Shown in pieces: positions 24,085-36,537 of a stretch of 64,000 bases of DNA (its first letter is position 1; every line of letters begins with the position of its first letter). The stretch comes from Micropterus salmoides (Eukaryota > Chordata > Actinopteri > Centrarchiformes > Centrarchidae). The position numbers and the translations under genes were made by a program. The notes below the pieces were generated by a model, which saw nothing but the letters and a program-made list of their open reading frames with translations, was not told the DNA's origin and searched no databases. Where the stretch lies: NCBI RefSeq assembly GCF_014851395.1, contig NW_024040485.1:1852365-1916364 (forward strand), in the 5' to 3' direction.

Positions 24085-24660
24085 TGGTGCAAAGGCCCTA
24101 GTTTAGGGTTTTTGCAATTTATACTTCTACGTCAAATCGACGGCCCCTTCCCTACGACGTCACCTACTGCGTAGCCTGACGTGCACCTCCTCAAAAATGT
24201 AACTACACGTCGAGTTGATGCTATCAATCACAAAGACGCTGTTGTTGACGCTGACCAATCACAGAGCTAGTAAGCTTTTGTGTCTAAGCCTAAGGTAGTG
24301 GTTTTGCGTCTAAGCCTAAGGAGGTGCTTTTGTGTCTAAGCCTAAGGAAGTGTTTTTTGCGTCTAAGCCTGAGGAAGTGGCTTTGCGTCTAAGTCTAAGG
24401 AAGTGCTTTTGTGTCTAAGCCAAAGGAAGTGTTTTTTGTACCTAAACCTAAGGAAGTGTTTTGTGTCTAAGCCTAAGGAAGTGTTTTTGTGTCTAAGCAT
24501 AAGCAAGTGTTTTTTGTGCGTCAGCCGAAGGAAGCGTTTTTTGTGTCCAAGACTAAGGAATTGTTTGTTGTTTTTTGTACCTAAACCTAAGAAAGTTAGG
24601 TTATTTATTGTTGCTAACTTGACTGCAGAGCCCTGCGTGTCTAGAAATGACACGCAGCGC
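24085..24660. repeat. 26-bp minisatellite within a DNA-transposon-like repeat
   Basis: From about 24276 to 24600 a unit of the form GTCTAAGCCTAAGGAAGTGT repeats about 11 times with spacing 25-29, mostly 26, bases. The left flank (AATTTATACTTCTACGTC, AAATCGACGG, CTGACGTGCACCTCC) resembles a CpG-rich fish DNA transposon, possibly Harbinger-type. Both strands stay open through the array because of the repeat, giving Lys/His-rich or Cys/Leu-rich pseudo-proteins. Confidence 0.7.
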
Positions 24661-25418
24661 ATATTTTGAGCAGAAGGCCACTGACCAGGTGGCAGTATTT
24701 CATGAGATGGGAGTGAGGACGTGTTGGTACACGAAACATGCTGTCTGCTGATGTATTGAAAGCATAATACGATGATGAGTTTATTGACCTTGTGCAGAGA
24801 TATTAAGGTTATGTAAGGATTTTCAATCTAACTGGCTGCTCTGTTTAACAAGAGTTTCTCACTCGTAGGCCTAATAGTTACGAAAGCACAGCTTGATGAT
24901 AGTTGGAGCTGTTTGATCAGTAGCCAGATGCTGGGAGGTATATTGTGCTGCTCTGTATGAAGCCTGCCGTCTGACAGCACAAAATAAAGCAAGCTTTGAA
25001 ACAAACAAGAGTTTGGCATGATTGATGTAAACACAGAGAGAAGGAAGACAGAGTCAGCAGACTTTTCCTCCCTGCTGGGGTGATGGCTTCGCTGCAGGGG
25101 GTCTTGGGTGCGTCACATGCTTTAGAGACAACAATATGGTTTAGAGACAGATTAGTAGAGACAGGATGTGTTTAGCAGTGGCAACAATATGGTTAGGCAA
25201 ACATTAATACCACGTGTTTACTCCTGATACCATGGAGTGCAGAGATTTAAGAATCATCTAATACACAATATTGATCTAGTACTGATCCAATTTTCAATAT
25301 TCAGTTGTACTGCTGCACAGCATTGCCTTCAGATGCACTCTGCTTGACATCATCCTTTGGCAAGGACTGTAAAAGTGACTGAGTAGGTGGGACAGGAATC
25401 ATAGGTCAGTTGTTTATA

Positions 25419-26904
25419 CAGGTGCTGGTCATATAATTAGAATATCATCAAAAAGTTGATTTATTTCAGTAATTCCATTCAAAAAGTGAAACTTGTATAA
25501 TGTATACATTCATTCCACACAGACTGATATATTTCAAGTGTTCATTCCTTTTAATTTTGATGATTATAACTGACAACTAATGAAAACCCCAAAATCAGTA
25601 TCTCAGAAAATTAGAATATTGTGAAAAGGTTCAATATTGAAGACACCTGCAAAGGCCTTTAAATGGTCTCTCAGTCTAGTTCTGTAGGCTACACAATCAT
25701 GGGGAAGACCGCTGACTTGACAGCTGTCCAAAAGACGACCATTGACACCTTGCACAAGGAGGGCAAGACACAAAAGGTCATTGCTAAAGAGGCTGGCTGT
25801 TCACAGAGCTCTGTGTCCAAGCACATTAATAGAGAGGCAAAGGGAAGGAAAAGATGTGGTAGAAAAAAGTGTACAAGCAATAAGGATAACCGCACCCTCG
25901 AGAGGATTGTGAAACAAAAGCCATTCAAAAATGTGGGGGAGATTCACAAAGAGTGGACCGCAGCTGGAGTCAGTGCTTCAAGAACCACCATGCACAGACG
26001 TATGCAAGACATGGGTTTCAGCTGTCGCATTCCTTGTGTCATGCCACTCTTGAACAAGACACAGCGTCAGAAGCATCTCGCCTGGGCTAAAGACAAAAAG
26101 GACTGGACTGCTGCTGAGTGGTCCAAAGTTATGTTCTCTGATGAAAGTAAATTTTGCATTTCCTTTGGAAATCAAGGTCCCAGAGTCTGGAGGAAGAGAG
26201 GAGAGGCACAGAATCCACGTTGCTTGAAGTCCAGTGTAAAGTTTCCACAGTCAGTGATGGTTTGGGGTGCCATGTCATCTGCTGGTGTTGGTCCACTGTG
26301 TTTTCTGAGGTCCAAGGACCAGGAAGTTTTAGAGCACGTCATGCTTCCTGCTGCTGACCAACTTTATGGAGATGCAGATTTCATTTTCCAACAGGACTTG
26401 GCACCTGCACACAGTGCCAAAGCTACCAGTACCTGGTTTAAGGACCATGGTATCCCTGTTCTTAATTGGCCAGCAAACTGGCCTGACCTTAACCCTATAG
26501 AAAACCTATGGGGTATTGTGAAGAGGAAGATGCGATACACCAGACCCAACAATGCAGAAGAGCTGAAGGCCACTATCAGAGCAACCTGGGCAAAAGGAGC
26601 CCCAACTAAGTACTGAGTGCTGTACATGCTCATACTTTTCATGTTCATACTTTTCAGTTGGCCAACATTTCTAAAAATCCTTTTTTTGTATTGGTCTTAA
26701 GTAATATTCTAATTTTTGGAGATACTGAATTTGGGATTTTAATCAGTTGTCAGTTTTAATCATCACAATTAAATGAAATAAACATTTGAAATATATCAGT
26801 CTGTGTGTAATGAATGAATATAATATCCAAGTTTCACTTTTTGAATGGAATTACTGAAATAAATCAACTTTTTGATGATATTCTAATTATATGACCAGCA
26901 CCTG
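25419..26904 (+). mobile_element. Tc1-like transposon, nearly complete
   Basis: The left terminal repeat starts CAGGTGCTGGTCATATAATT at 25419 and its inverted counterpart ends at 26904. The complementarity continues at least 75 bp (to the AAAGTGAAACTTG word). TA precedes the left end (25417-25418). The right end is followed by GA instead of TA, so the target duplication is imperfect. The whole unit is about 1.49 kb with a single transposase gene between the repeats. Conserved terminal repeats and an uninterrupted frame point to fairly recent activity. A C-terminal deletion in the gene argues that this copy is not autonomous now. Confidence 0.92.
25699..26616 (+). CDS. Tc1-like DD34E transposase with C-terminal internal deletion
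   Basis: This is a 305-residue transposase that would bind the terminal repeats and catalyse cut-and-paste at TA. The start MGKTADLTAV is preferred over an in-frame ATG 12 codons upstream because it matches the family's usual MGKT N-terminus. Residues 8-45 form a helix-turn-helix (VIAKEAGCSQSSVSKHI). A basic GRKRCGRKK segment at 49-57 can serve as AT-hook or nuclear signal. The catalytic triad is Asp148 (MFSDESKF), Asp233 (FQQDLAPAH) and Glu268 (NPIENLWG), with 34 residues between the last two. Near residue 298 the sequence jumps from ATIRATW to AKGAPTKY. Relatives have roughly 24 residues between these words, so an in-frame deletion at about 26590 is inferred. There are no premature stops. 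Confidence 0.9.
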   Translation: MGKTADLTAVQKTTIDTLHKEGKTQKVIAKEAGCSQSSVSKHINREAKGRKRCGRKKCTSNKDNRTLERIVKQKPFKNVGEIHKEWTAAGVSASRTTMHRRMQDMGFSCRIPCVMPLLNKTQRQKHLAWAKDKKDWTAAEWSKVMFSDESKFCISFGNQGPRVWRKRGEAQNPRCLKSSVKFPQSVMVWGAMSSAGVGPLCFLRSKDQEVLEHVMLPAADQLYGDADFIFQQDLAPAHSAKATSTWFKDHGIPVLNWPANWPDLNPIENLWGIVKRKMRYTRPNNAEELKATIRATWAKGAPTKY

Positions 26905-29452
26905 GAAATCAGGTCAAAGTTAACTTGATAATAGTGAGTCAACACAAACTCCTTTTAACGCCACAAATGTTTTTGACACATGATTAACACACCTGCGTTC
27001 TGTAATTATTACGCTTGGCCTACCCCGTAGTTTGGGAAATCAAGAAGCGTGCCGGTCTGCAATGTTCTTAAACCTGCCAGTCCATTCTGACATCCTCTCT
27101 GTTCTAAAACCAGCTGCTGGCGACTTAACAAGCAGAAAAATAGACATATCCTACATCATGTTGATATGAGTAGTAAAATAAAAAAAAATATATTCCTTGA
27201 AGGTACATTTGCAATTAATTGCAAGCTGAGTATGGACAATCAAGCAATTAAATATTTTAATTGATTGACAGCCCTGATATAAAAATGCAATTCTAATATG
27301 AATAAAAGTTATTTTTTTCGGGAATGGGATAGGATGGCAGTCGTCCTTCTGGGATTAAGATGGGACAGGACTGAAAATTCACCCTCTAAGGTCATCTAAA
27401 ACAAAAGATAATTCTGGTCTATTATTATAACTTTTGGTCTCATTTCGTGGTTTTGTCTATCATTCCTAATTACTGGGATCTGGGAACACAGCAACTAGAA
27501 AGAAGTCAAAAGGGTCAAAAACAAGAGCAGTTAGATGATAAGATGGGTTGGAAACAAATTCCCAGTTTTCATTTTGACCTCCAAATCCATTTAGATCATC
27601 TAGATAAACTGATGGTGTCAAAATTAGACCTAGCGTAGAACACAGGAACACAAAGGAGTAGACGTAGATGCAGACATCGAAGCAGGACAGGTTCAGATAA
27701 AAGGTTTTAACGGTGAGACAGGCAAAGCTCTAAACCAGAAGAGCAGTTCATATACAAAAGCAAGCAAATCCAGAAGGGGACAGGTAATAACCTGAAATCT
27801 GAAAATCCAAAAGAAGCATAGTAAATCAGGCACAAATAACAAACACAGGGAATCACTGCAGAAAGGTTGGCAATAGAAAAGGGGAACACACAGACTTAAG
27901 ATGAGGAGAGGATAACTCTCAAACAGGTGGGAAACACACAAAGGCAGGAAGTAAAGTAACACAAGACACATGAGAAAGAACTCTACAAAACAAAACAGGA
28001 AATAACTAAACTCAAACTCAACACCATGACAGGTGATCTGTCTGATCGTCGGACTTTGGTTCCCGGATATCAGTAGATCATTTGTGAGGATGGTGTTATC
28101 ATAACTAACAGAAAAGAAGATGTAGAAATAAACTGAAATAATCCTTTAATTTCTGGCTGCAAAAATGGATTGCAGTCACATGCTATTTCGTAAAAAAGCA
28201 AGTGGAAAACAAACCATAAGCAATTATGGTCGAATGGGGCCACTATCCTAAGACACACCAATGTTGTTTTGAGATTGGTGCTTTTCATCAACACATGTGC
28301 ATTGCATTTTGTGAATAACCCCCCCAGTCAGCTCAAACACCACTGTTATTTGTGGAACCACCAATCAAACACTAAGATTACATTCATGCCTGGTATTGTG
28401 TCTCTAGAGCTCAAACTTCAGAACTTACCATCGCTTCCCACTGTGATTTGTTTTATTAGCCCTGGGATAACGTGCTACATCACTTTCTTGTATATCATCC
28501 TAAAAGTCAAGTGCACCTCCTACAGCCCTCAGACAGTCCGAAATTCATCCATGCTACTTTTTTGGGATGTTTAGATCCATTTGATGTGTGTGAAATTCAT
28601 GATTTATGTCTGTTTATTTTTCTGTGTTAATTCCACTAGTTTGTTGCAAAGGAGGGCTCCCCTTGTGTTTATTGTAAGCTATGGTGATAATAGCGATAAA
28701 GAACATAAGACAATACTGTGTCTTCTGTATTTGTTACCTTAACATACAGTATAAAATTACATATACATTGCATATAGTACAGTTGGTTATTGCCCAATCC
28801 ATAAAAAGAATACTATCCACCATGGCAACAAAAGTTACAAAAAGATTACACAAATAACAATACAGAATCCAAGTCAGTGTAACCCCACATCTCTGAATCT
28901 CACCACCACGGTAATGCCCACTGCTGCAGGGTTTTTTCACTAAACATTAGAAATAGCACTGAGCAAAAAAGGTCTTCTTGTGGTACCTAATAAATGTAGT
29001 ACCACTGTCAGCATGAAGGTGATTGTGAAAAACTGTAAGAGACAGCAGTATGGTGGAGATAAATGGTAGTTAAGACAGTGATCTGGGACACATAAGGACT
29101 CCAGAAAATAGACTCTGCTCTGGAAATGTGTTGTGCTGAGATGTCTGCAAGCTTCACTAGCTCGTGTTAGGTGAAAGAATGAAGGTGTTGCAGCCCTGCA
29201 GACTGACAGATCAAATCAGTCTGAACACTGCTGGAGAGAAAAGTCAGTAAGGATCAAAAGGAAAGAGGGAGGGAGGAAGGTACAGAAGGGCAGAGAGCGA
29301 GGGGGGAGGGAGGGAAGCAGGGGAAGCAAAGGAAATGTAGGTTTTGAAATGTGAAAAATGTGCACTAAAAAGGTGTTGTTATATGAAATCTTAAGAGGAC
29401 AGGTAGAACAAAAGAACAGAATAGAAATAAGAGAACAAGAAGTCAGCTATAA

Positions 29453-29587
29453 TAGGGCTGGGCTATTTGTAGTAGCTTGTTTCTTGTTTTACCTTTTTAA
29501 TACTTCACTCTCCAACTTGTCTAATTATATATCTCTTTTGAAATGATATCGGTATACCTCATAATACCAATATACCGCCCAGCTCTA
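29453..29587. mobile_element. 135-bp hAT-type MITE with 8-bp target duplication
   Basis: The ends TAGGGCTGGGCTATTTG and, on the other strand, TAGAGCTGGGCGGTATATTG form terminal inverted repeats. Flanking octamers are AGCTATAA (29445-29452) and GGCTATAA (29588-29595), 7 of 8 identical. Confidence 0.75.
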
Positions 29588-29689
29588 GGCTATAAGAAAG
29601 ACATAAGGGGAAAAGAAGGACAGACATAAGCTGAGTTTCACAGCGAAGTAGAAACAGAAATATTTAGTACAGTTTCCTCACTGAGAGGC

Positions 29690-29775
29690 TTCTTCACTTC
29701 TAAGCCTCTTGGATGAGAGGCAAAATGTCTTCCAGTATCTTCCAGTCCAGTTGCCCTTGATTTAACCTTACTTGC
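29690..29775 (+). repeat. Short relative of the Penelope-like 3' fragment
   Basis: TAAGCCTCTTGGATGAGAGG, AATGTCTTCCAGTATC and CAGTCCAGTTGCCCTTGAT parallel the string at 22261-22340, with the central inverted repeat GCCTC...GAGGC kept but with different bases. Confidence 0.4.
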
Positions 29776-30775
29776 ATATTTTCAAGGTCAAGAATAAACT
29801 TTGATGCTTATCATAAAAAATATTGAAATTGGTATGTCTCCACTGTATAGTGGACATTCAGACAGTTTTATTTTAATGTGCTGATGTTTTGTTTTCTACG
29901 GGGTCCTCGTACAATGGATGTGAATCAGATGTGGTGTTCGCAGCATTGACATTAATAAAAAACATCTCTTTCCAAAAACTATGCCCTGGTACTCTGGGTA
30001 ATCCACATAAATCACCTCTTTGACAATGAGGAGACATAGTTTTAGGAATGCCTTGTGCAGTCTAGTGTAAGATGTTTTTGGAGCATCTCAGTTGTGTTGC
30101 CCTTGTAAACATAACCTGGTTGCAGGAAACTGAATTTGCTACCTATTCCTGAAGCTCATGGGCTCAGGAAGAAATAATGCTTCTCAAAGGTGGCTGGGAA
30201 AAATGGACTATGTGAAACATATTGCCGCTCATAATGTTTTCACAGCACATCACTGGCTCTTGAAGACACAAAAGATTATCTGTATGTTGGACTCAGTGAC
30301 TCAGGCAGACCACACAGTAGCAGCATCTGTTTTTGTTGCTGTGTGGCCTCAGTGACACAAGTCATCCTGTTCATACACCAGAACCAGGCAGATGAAGTGT
30401 AACCCATGTCTCCCTACTGTTGATGTTGTATTTGTGTGTGTGTGTGTGTCTGTAGTTAAGTGGAGGGTTATCAGCAGTGAGCCAGGAAGACCCTCCGGGG
30501 GGTAAAAATATCTTTTTGCTGCATTTGAAAAGTGGTGCAAGTGTGGAAGAGTTTAATTTTCCTTAGTCTCATTGGAGTTGTGCAAAACACTGTTTCGAGT
30601 GGTTTAGTTGTTCCCAGAAGCATCAATCAACAGCATATCCAGACTAAAATTTTACTAAAATCATTATTCTCCACTAGAGGAATCATTTTAATCCAGTTTA
30701 GTGCAGCATCCCAGTATGTGTTTCATACATGCAATTATAGCATTCCATTCACATAGGTGTTGTAGCCACTGTTGT

Positions 30776-31010
30776 TAAAGGGTAACTTCAGTATTTTTCA
30801 ACCTGGACCTTATTTTGCCATGTTTTTGTATAAAATCCCAAAGTGAGTAATGGGGACAACATTTTTTGAAATTGTTTCAGTATTGAGTAAGCCTGCTGCA
30901 GTCGTCAGCAGTGAGGGAGTGCTGCAATGTCATTTTTGCAGGCAAAGTATATCCACTAAAGTGTTTGTTTTTGCCACTGACAGACGGACTGACGTTTGAG
31001 CTCATTTACC
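30776..31010 (+). mobile_element. TTAA-type MITE fragment
   Basis: It starts TTAAAGGGTAACTTCAGTAT with TTTTTCAACCTGGACC and GTAATGGGGACAACATTTTT, a string common in fish TTAA-targeting (piggyBac or Kolobok-type) MITEs. The other end was not found. Confidence 0.45.
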
Positions 31011-31189
31011 GACTTTCACATCTTGTGTCATTTAAAGGCCACACTCTGTTCTGTTTTAAGACATCCCAGCGAGAGGTGTAGGCAAAGAAAAAGTTATAAA
31101 TCTCCTAGATTGTTGTAAAGAAGTCAACTGCCTGCAGACCTCACAAGGCCGCATTGTTAACTACAAAGTTAAGACAGTGGCCACTGCAA

Positions 31190-31770
31190 GGCACATAAAA
31201 TGCCCAATCTCACAGTCGAAGCTTTGCAGCAAAACAAGGATCATGCCATTTTGGCGATATGGGGCTGCTCAACGTCGGATTTTACATAGGACTACCAGTT
31301 TTCTCCCAATAGGTTAATATACAGCCTATTAAAATACACATTTCAACGTTTAATGCTGTAAATAAACATGTAAAAAGAAAAAAACTTTCAATAAATGTGC
31401 GTAAATAAATCCAAAATTGTAACCCTAACCCTGGGTCGTCAGTGCACATGTGTAAGTGTATTGTGGATGTGTGCAGTAGCAAAAGACGAACACTTGCTCA
31501 AGAGACGAGCAGAGGCCCAGCCTCACTGGAGTTGTCCACACCTTGCGGGACCTTTGGATCATTTATCACCCTCGATGAACCACACAAAGACTATTATATC
31601 ATTTTTAAATAGCCAGCTACTTGAAATAGACCTGCGAGGAACTGCAACGTGCATGCAGTTGTCGGCAGCACGGAATGGACGTAAAACTGCACAAGGCCGG
31701 TAAATGACAGGCGAGAGAGAGAAAAAAGGGTCTTCAAAAAGCCTCAGTTTAGCTGTAAATTACAGTGTAA
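31190..31770 (+). mobile_element. hAT-like MITE family, copy 3
   Basis: It shares with the copies at 9868 and 12386 the blocks TCTCACAGTCGAAGCTT, GGATCATGCCATTTTGGCGA, TTCTCCCAATAGGTTAATA, TAACCCTAACCCTGGGTCG and GCCTCAGTTTAGCTGTAAA. The left TAGGGGTG end is missing, so it is 5'-truncated. Confidence 0.6.
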
Positions 31771-32186
31771 GTTGAATGAATGAAATGATGATTAAAGCAG
31801 AGCTACCGTGTGTAACACCCCCCAGCTCGCAATCGCCACACAAAAACACACATGTTTCGACTATCAGGCGACTATAGGCAGGACTTGATGATTCTGAATC
31901 AACTATGTAACTCCTTAGTCGGGGACAGCCCAGTACAATCAGTTAACCCCTTAATTCCGAGAAATGCTAGACTCTGTTCTCCACCCTTCCTCATCTGTTC
32001 TGTGCTACTCTCGTTAAGAGTACAATCTAAAATCATTCAATTCGATTTTATTTATTTAGGGCCAATTCATTGCACTTTTCTACACCATACTCTTTATAAT
32101 GATATGACCAGAGAGCCAATAGTTCCCACCAACACAAAATTAACACAGGAAAGCTTATCAACAGAAACCGTGGTTGTGGTACAGAT

Positions 32187-32426
32187 ATTGATATCGGAAA
32201 TTATCATGATAGATGTCAAATGATTATTTCTGAGTGAAAGAAACCAAACAGTGGATCACTTCACAAAACATTCAGAACTATTATAATGATCAATAAAAGA
32301 TAATTATTTCTTCCACCATAAAAATATACATGAGTAAAATTATATATATAAATATTTTTTAACATTTGTTATATTTATATTGAGGAAAATTATATAGCAA
32401 AAATATTGTCTTATTGCCCAGCCCTA
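32187..32426. mobile_element. hAT-like MITE fragment
   Basis: It ends ATTGCCCAGCCCTA, the reverse of TAGGGCTGGGCAAT, and contains GTGGATCACTTCACAAAAC shared with copies near 9715 and 43060. GTACAGAT and GTACAGAC flank it but may be coincidental. Confidence 0.45.
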
Positions 32427-33534
32427 GTACAGACATTAAAAAAAAGTAAAAACATAACTGATGTTGAAATGATGCTGCCAGCACTAGAACCTGCTCCTTC
32501 GCTGGTATAAAAAAATATATTGTTGAATTAGTTTCATGTAGTTACTCTCTCTCTCCAGCGCTCTGTTTTGGGTTTGCTACGTGGACAGAAATGTGCCATT
32601 ACCTTGGTGAGTCAAACAGCTGATGAATATTATTAGCAATAAAACAGTAACAGCAGGGAAGCTCAGATCAGCAGCTAAACTTCACATTTTACTGCCCTGG
32701 TGGAAAACATGTATTTCTTTTTACTGCTAATGGTGATATATAACAAGACTGTGTGCCTATCAAGTGACCAATAATGAATACTTTCAGAATTTGCATTATA
32801 TTATTATTAGATATTGCTTCACCACTGTGCGCACACGTGTAATTTGTACTTTCACATGCTAAATGCCCACTAAAAACATTGCACCATTTTACTACAAGCT
32901 GAAATTATGGCTGTCAGTACTACTTTGTGTTTCTATTGTATTTTAAAAAAATAAAAAAGACATTTTGGCAAGATTTGCAGATTGCTTATCTAATTAAGCA
33001 AAGTGAGCCTTGATCCTCACCAGCCAATACCTTTGTAAACTTCATGTATTACATGGTTTATTATGGACTGTGGTGCAGAAACAATGAGCTTACATTGTCC
33101 AGTTATCTGTCAGCGGCCATACTTGAAGCACTAGATGTAATAATAGTTTTTGAGATGTTCTTCATTTACTTTGGTATGGTAGTCCAGATGAGCCAACCCT
33201 CCCAAGTTGTAAAATACTGTATTACAGGAGTATGAGACATCATGTAGCACTTCATTTCTTGATGTGGCTGCTGTTTATTAATGAACAAGTAATAATAATA
33301 TTTTTTTTTAAAAACATATGGTTTTACTGAATTAAGTAAATATAATTTCTTAATATATCTATCTAAAGAAACCTGATTTCTTGACTCTCTGCTATCTCAT
33401 AGATGACATCTTTGTCCTGTCTCAGGCACCGTAGCTATACTACTCGCTTGGATAGGGGAGCAGGGGTGCAATTCACAACCCTCACCCCTAGATTTCACTA
33501 AAACTTACACACTTAACCTTTAATAAATGTGTTC

Positions 33535-33830
33535 CTTTTTTTGGCAACTATTGCCGCATGTCACGTAGCTGTCCATTGAAGAATAAGGAGAGGACGCTAG
33601 CTAAGCGCTACCGTGCTGCACCGCGTGCAGGTGAAAATCATTAACGTAAGTACGCATTGATTTATTGATGATGTCAAATTTTAGTAGCAGCAGTCATTCA
33701 ATCAACAGAGTGTCTGCCGAACAGGGAGAATCACACGTCTCCATTGTGTGCTCCACACAGACAGTCGATTATTGACATTTGTGAATTGATTCATGCATCT
33801 AAAAATCAATTATTTTCCACACCCCTAGGA
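33535..33830. mobile_element. hAT-like repeat fragment, relative of 18436-18787
   Basis: It contains GAAGAATAAGGAGAGGACGC, TACCGTGCTGCACCGCGTG, TTATTGACATTTGTGAATTG and a right edge TATTTTCCACACCCCTAG, parallel to the copy at about 18436-18787. Confidence 0.5.
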
Positions 33831-35457
33831 AATAGCATGGGTTGTCTTATTTTTCTATTTTGTACAGATATCCATGATTCCTTGTAATCTATCATCAGGT
33901 CAAATGTTTTATTATTGTGAAATCACAGAGCAGTTAGTATGGCTGTAGACTCATTCTGTTTTTTTTTATATATATTACTAAAGTTGACACCAGAAATACT
34001 TCACACCCGCTATTTTGTCATTTCTATAATTATTTATTATTATGTGAAACGGTGATTAGCCTAACCAAGCAGCTATAGTAGCTCTTGTCAGAGCTGAGGT
34101 GGATAACACATAATGTGCTGCTGTTTAGTAATGGAGGGGAGGCTAGCTGATTTTTCATCATTTGTCAATAGATCATTGTCTGGCTTTTGTCTGTTTCTAT
34201 CTTTTTATAGCTCTGTTTTCATATCTTTGATGCATTCCAGATTTCAAATATTAAACCTAAGCTATTTGCCACTGCCAGGGCATTACCTTTTATCTAGCTT
34301 GTTAAAACAAGTTACCATCAGAGTCCAGTTTTCATGTTTTTTTTTCCGAACAGGTATCAGCACAAACATTGGTCGAGCACAAGGTGTAGCGACAAGCGGG
34401 TGCGTTCCTGTGAAACTGTTGCGGTGGTGCTCGCTTCACGCACGCACACCAAAGTTAAATTGTCTTGAACTTTTTGTACGCAACGAGCAGCACAAATCAC
34501 TGGAAGAGAAACTGATCCTTGCTGTATGTGAGTTTCTTGAATCTGTTACTGTTTACTAAATAGTTATCAGGACATTAACAGGAGGGAAATTGCATGGCAG
34601 AGCATCCCCGCAAAACTAGATGTAGGCACAGAAGGTAAAGTTATGTAGCCTATAATTTTAATTTAAGTTAAAAAGGCTACAGCTGTGTAGGGCACAAAAT
34701 CCAATCCCACGGTTACTCTCAATAGAGCGCCTGCTGTTTACTCACGTAGCGCTGTCTTACTTCTCCCACACGCTGCAGTGTAGTCTGCCAAAGCCTCCCT
34801 CCACTGCTTGTTTAGGTGGGTGATTTGCAAGCTGATCAACATCCCACCCCTCATGTGACCCATGGTTTGACTGTATGTGTATTCAGAGCCAGTGAGCAAT
34901 AATAACTTTTTAAAAACTGCGTTAACGTGAGATAAAATAATTGTCGGAGTTAATTAATTAATGCGTTAACGCGATCATATATCACATTATAGAGTTTATC
35001 GAATTCCTTGATGAATTGTTTTTGCTCTTATGTCCACCAAAGAACAGCATCATATTTTAATAGTTTCACAGTATACTGTGCCTCGCACTCACACCTCTGG
35101 GTCTCAAAAATCCCATCAAGAATCTGTTGGTGACCAAGGGATGCTGGCTTGTACAACAGCCTGCATCTGTGTCGTGATTTACAAAAACAGGGCCCTAAAA
35201 CATACAGTATACTTGTGTGCAGGCCCAGCTCTAGACAAGAGGGGGCCCAATGCAAAGGATTCTCTGGGGGCCCTCCTTACTTTGCCTGGAGCTGAGAGCT
35301 AGCGTATGGGAGAAGTTGCTCTCAGGGCTTTCTGCCAGAAAGCCTTACTACTTGGTTAGGGTTAGGAAAAATGAAAGGCAGAAAGCCCAGAAGGCAAACC
35401 TCTCCCACGTGAAGAGAACTATGAAACAAAACTATAAACTATTTATATAGTTTAACC

Positions 35458-35478
35458 ATATATATATATATATATATA
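35458..35478. repeat. (TA)n microsatellite
   Basis: About ten uninterrupted TA units. Confidence 0.9.
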
Positions 35479-36486
35479 ACTATATGAAACTAGTAACCAT
35501 TTGACACTGTACTACCACAGTGAGGCAAGAACATTCCTGCAAACTTTAAAGTGGGCATAATCCTTATATGACATTAATACACAAAACACATTTGTAGTAA
35601 ACATTCATTCAATTGATTATGCCATCAGATCCAATTTAGACATGTCAGCATCATCCTTAAGGCACAAAGTCTAAGCTGGCAATGAAAAATTAGGTTGATA
35701 CAATGCTTAACTACAGGCATTTTAGGAGAAAAATAATACAGCCCATCCAGCAACAATCAACAGTGGTCGTATAATTCAAAATTTAAAAGAAATTGATCAT
35801 TCTTGCACTAATAACCTGAATGGTTCATGGAAATATTGGATTAATTGTATTTGCTTAAGTACAACTAAATTAAAATAGATTTTAATTCAGTAGGCCTACA
35901 TTTTGATAATTATTTTGCATAAATGCATGACGCCTGCTGTTTATTGATGGCGGTGCCTCTCCACTTGTTGACAGAATGCTGCATGAGAGCAGGGGACATT
36001 TTTGATCTTTCCATTCATGTATAATGTCTGGGGCAATTCTGTAATACTGCTGCCTTTAAATGACCTGACGATTTTATCCTCCTGATTACTCTGCCAGTGA
36101 AATTAAGTCCTGTTGAGATGGTCAACCTCTCTCTCTCTCTCTATCTGTGCCATCTGTTACAGTTCTCTCGTGCGGGAGCCGTAACACTGGTAATCTATCT
36201 TTGTGTGATGCAGTCAGAGATTCCAACAGAAGGGCCGGTGCTACTTGCGTGGAATTTACTCAAAAGGATATTTTTAATCAGTTCAGGTTAAGGGCATCCC
36301 GTAGGAAAAGTGACTTAGTACATATGTCGTCATATCATATCCATCATATAACAGGTAGAACACACTGTATGAATCAGGTTTGGATCAGATGTTTTATAAT
36401 ATAAAAATATTAAGCCTTTATATAAATCTATATAACTTTATAAGTTCACCTTCCACAGGTAGTGCAAAATGTAGCAGTGGCTCACC

Positions 36487-36495
36487 CACACACAT

Positions 36496-36535
<40 letters not shown>
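36487..36535. repeat. (CA)n microsatellite
   Basis: About 24 CA units with one ATG interruption near the left end. The minus-strand open frame through it is not a gene. Confidence 0.95.

Positions 36536-36537
<2 letters not shown>

Noticed and set aside
24276..24600. Regularly spaced repeats resembling a CRISPR array
   Set aside because: Units are contiguous 26-bp minisatellite copies with no unique spacers, in vertebrate intron sequence.
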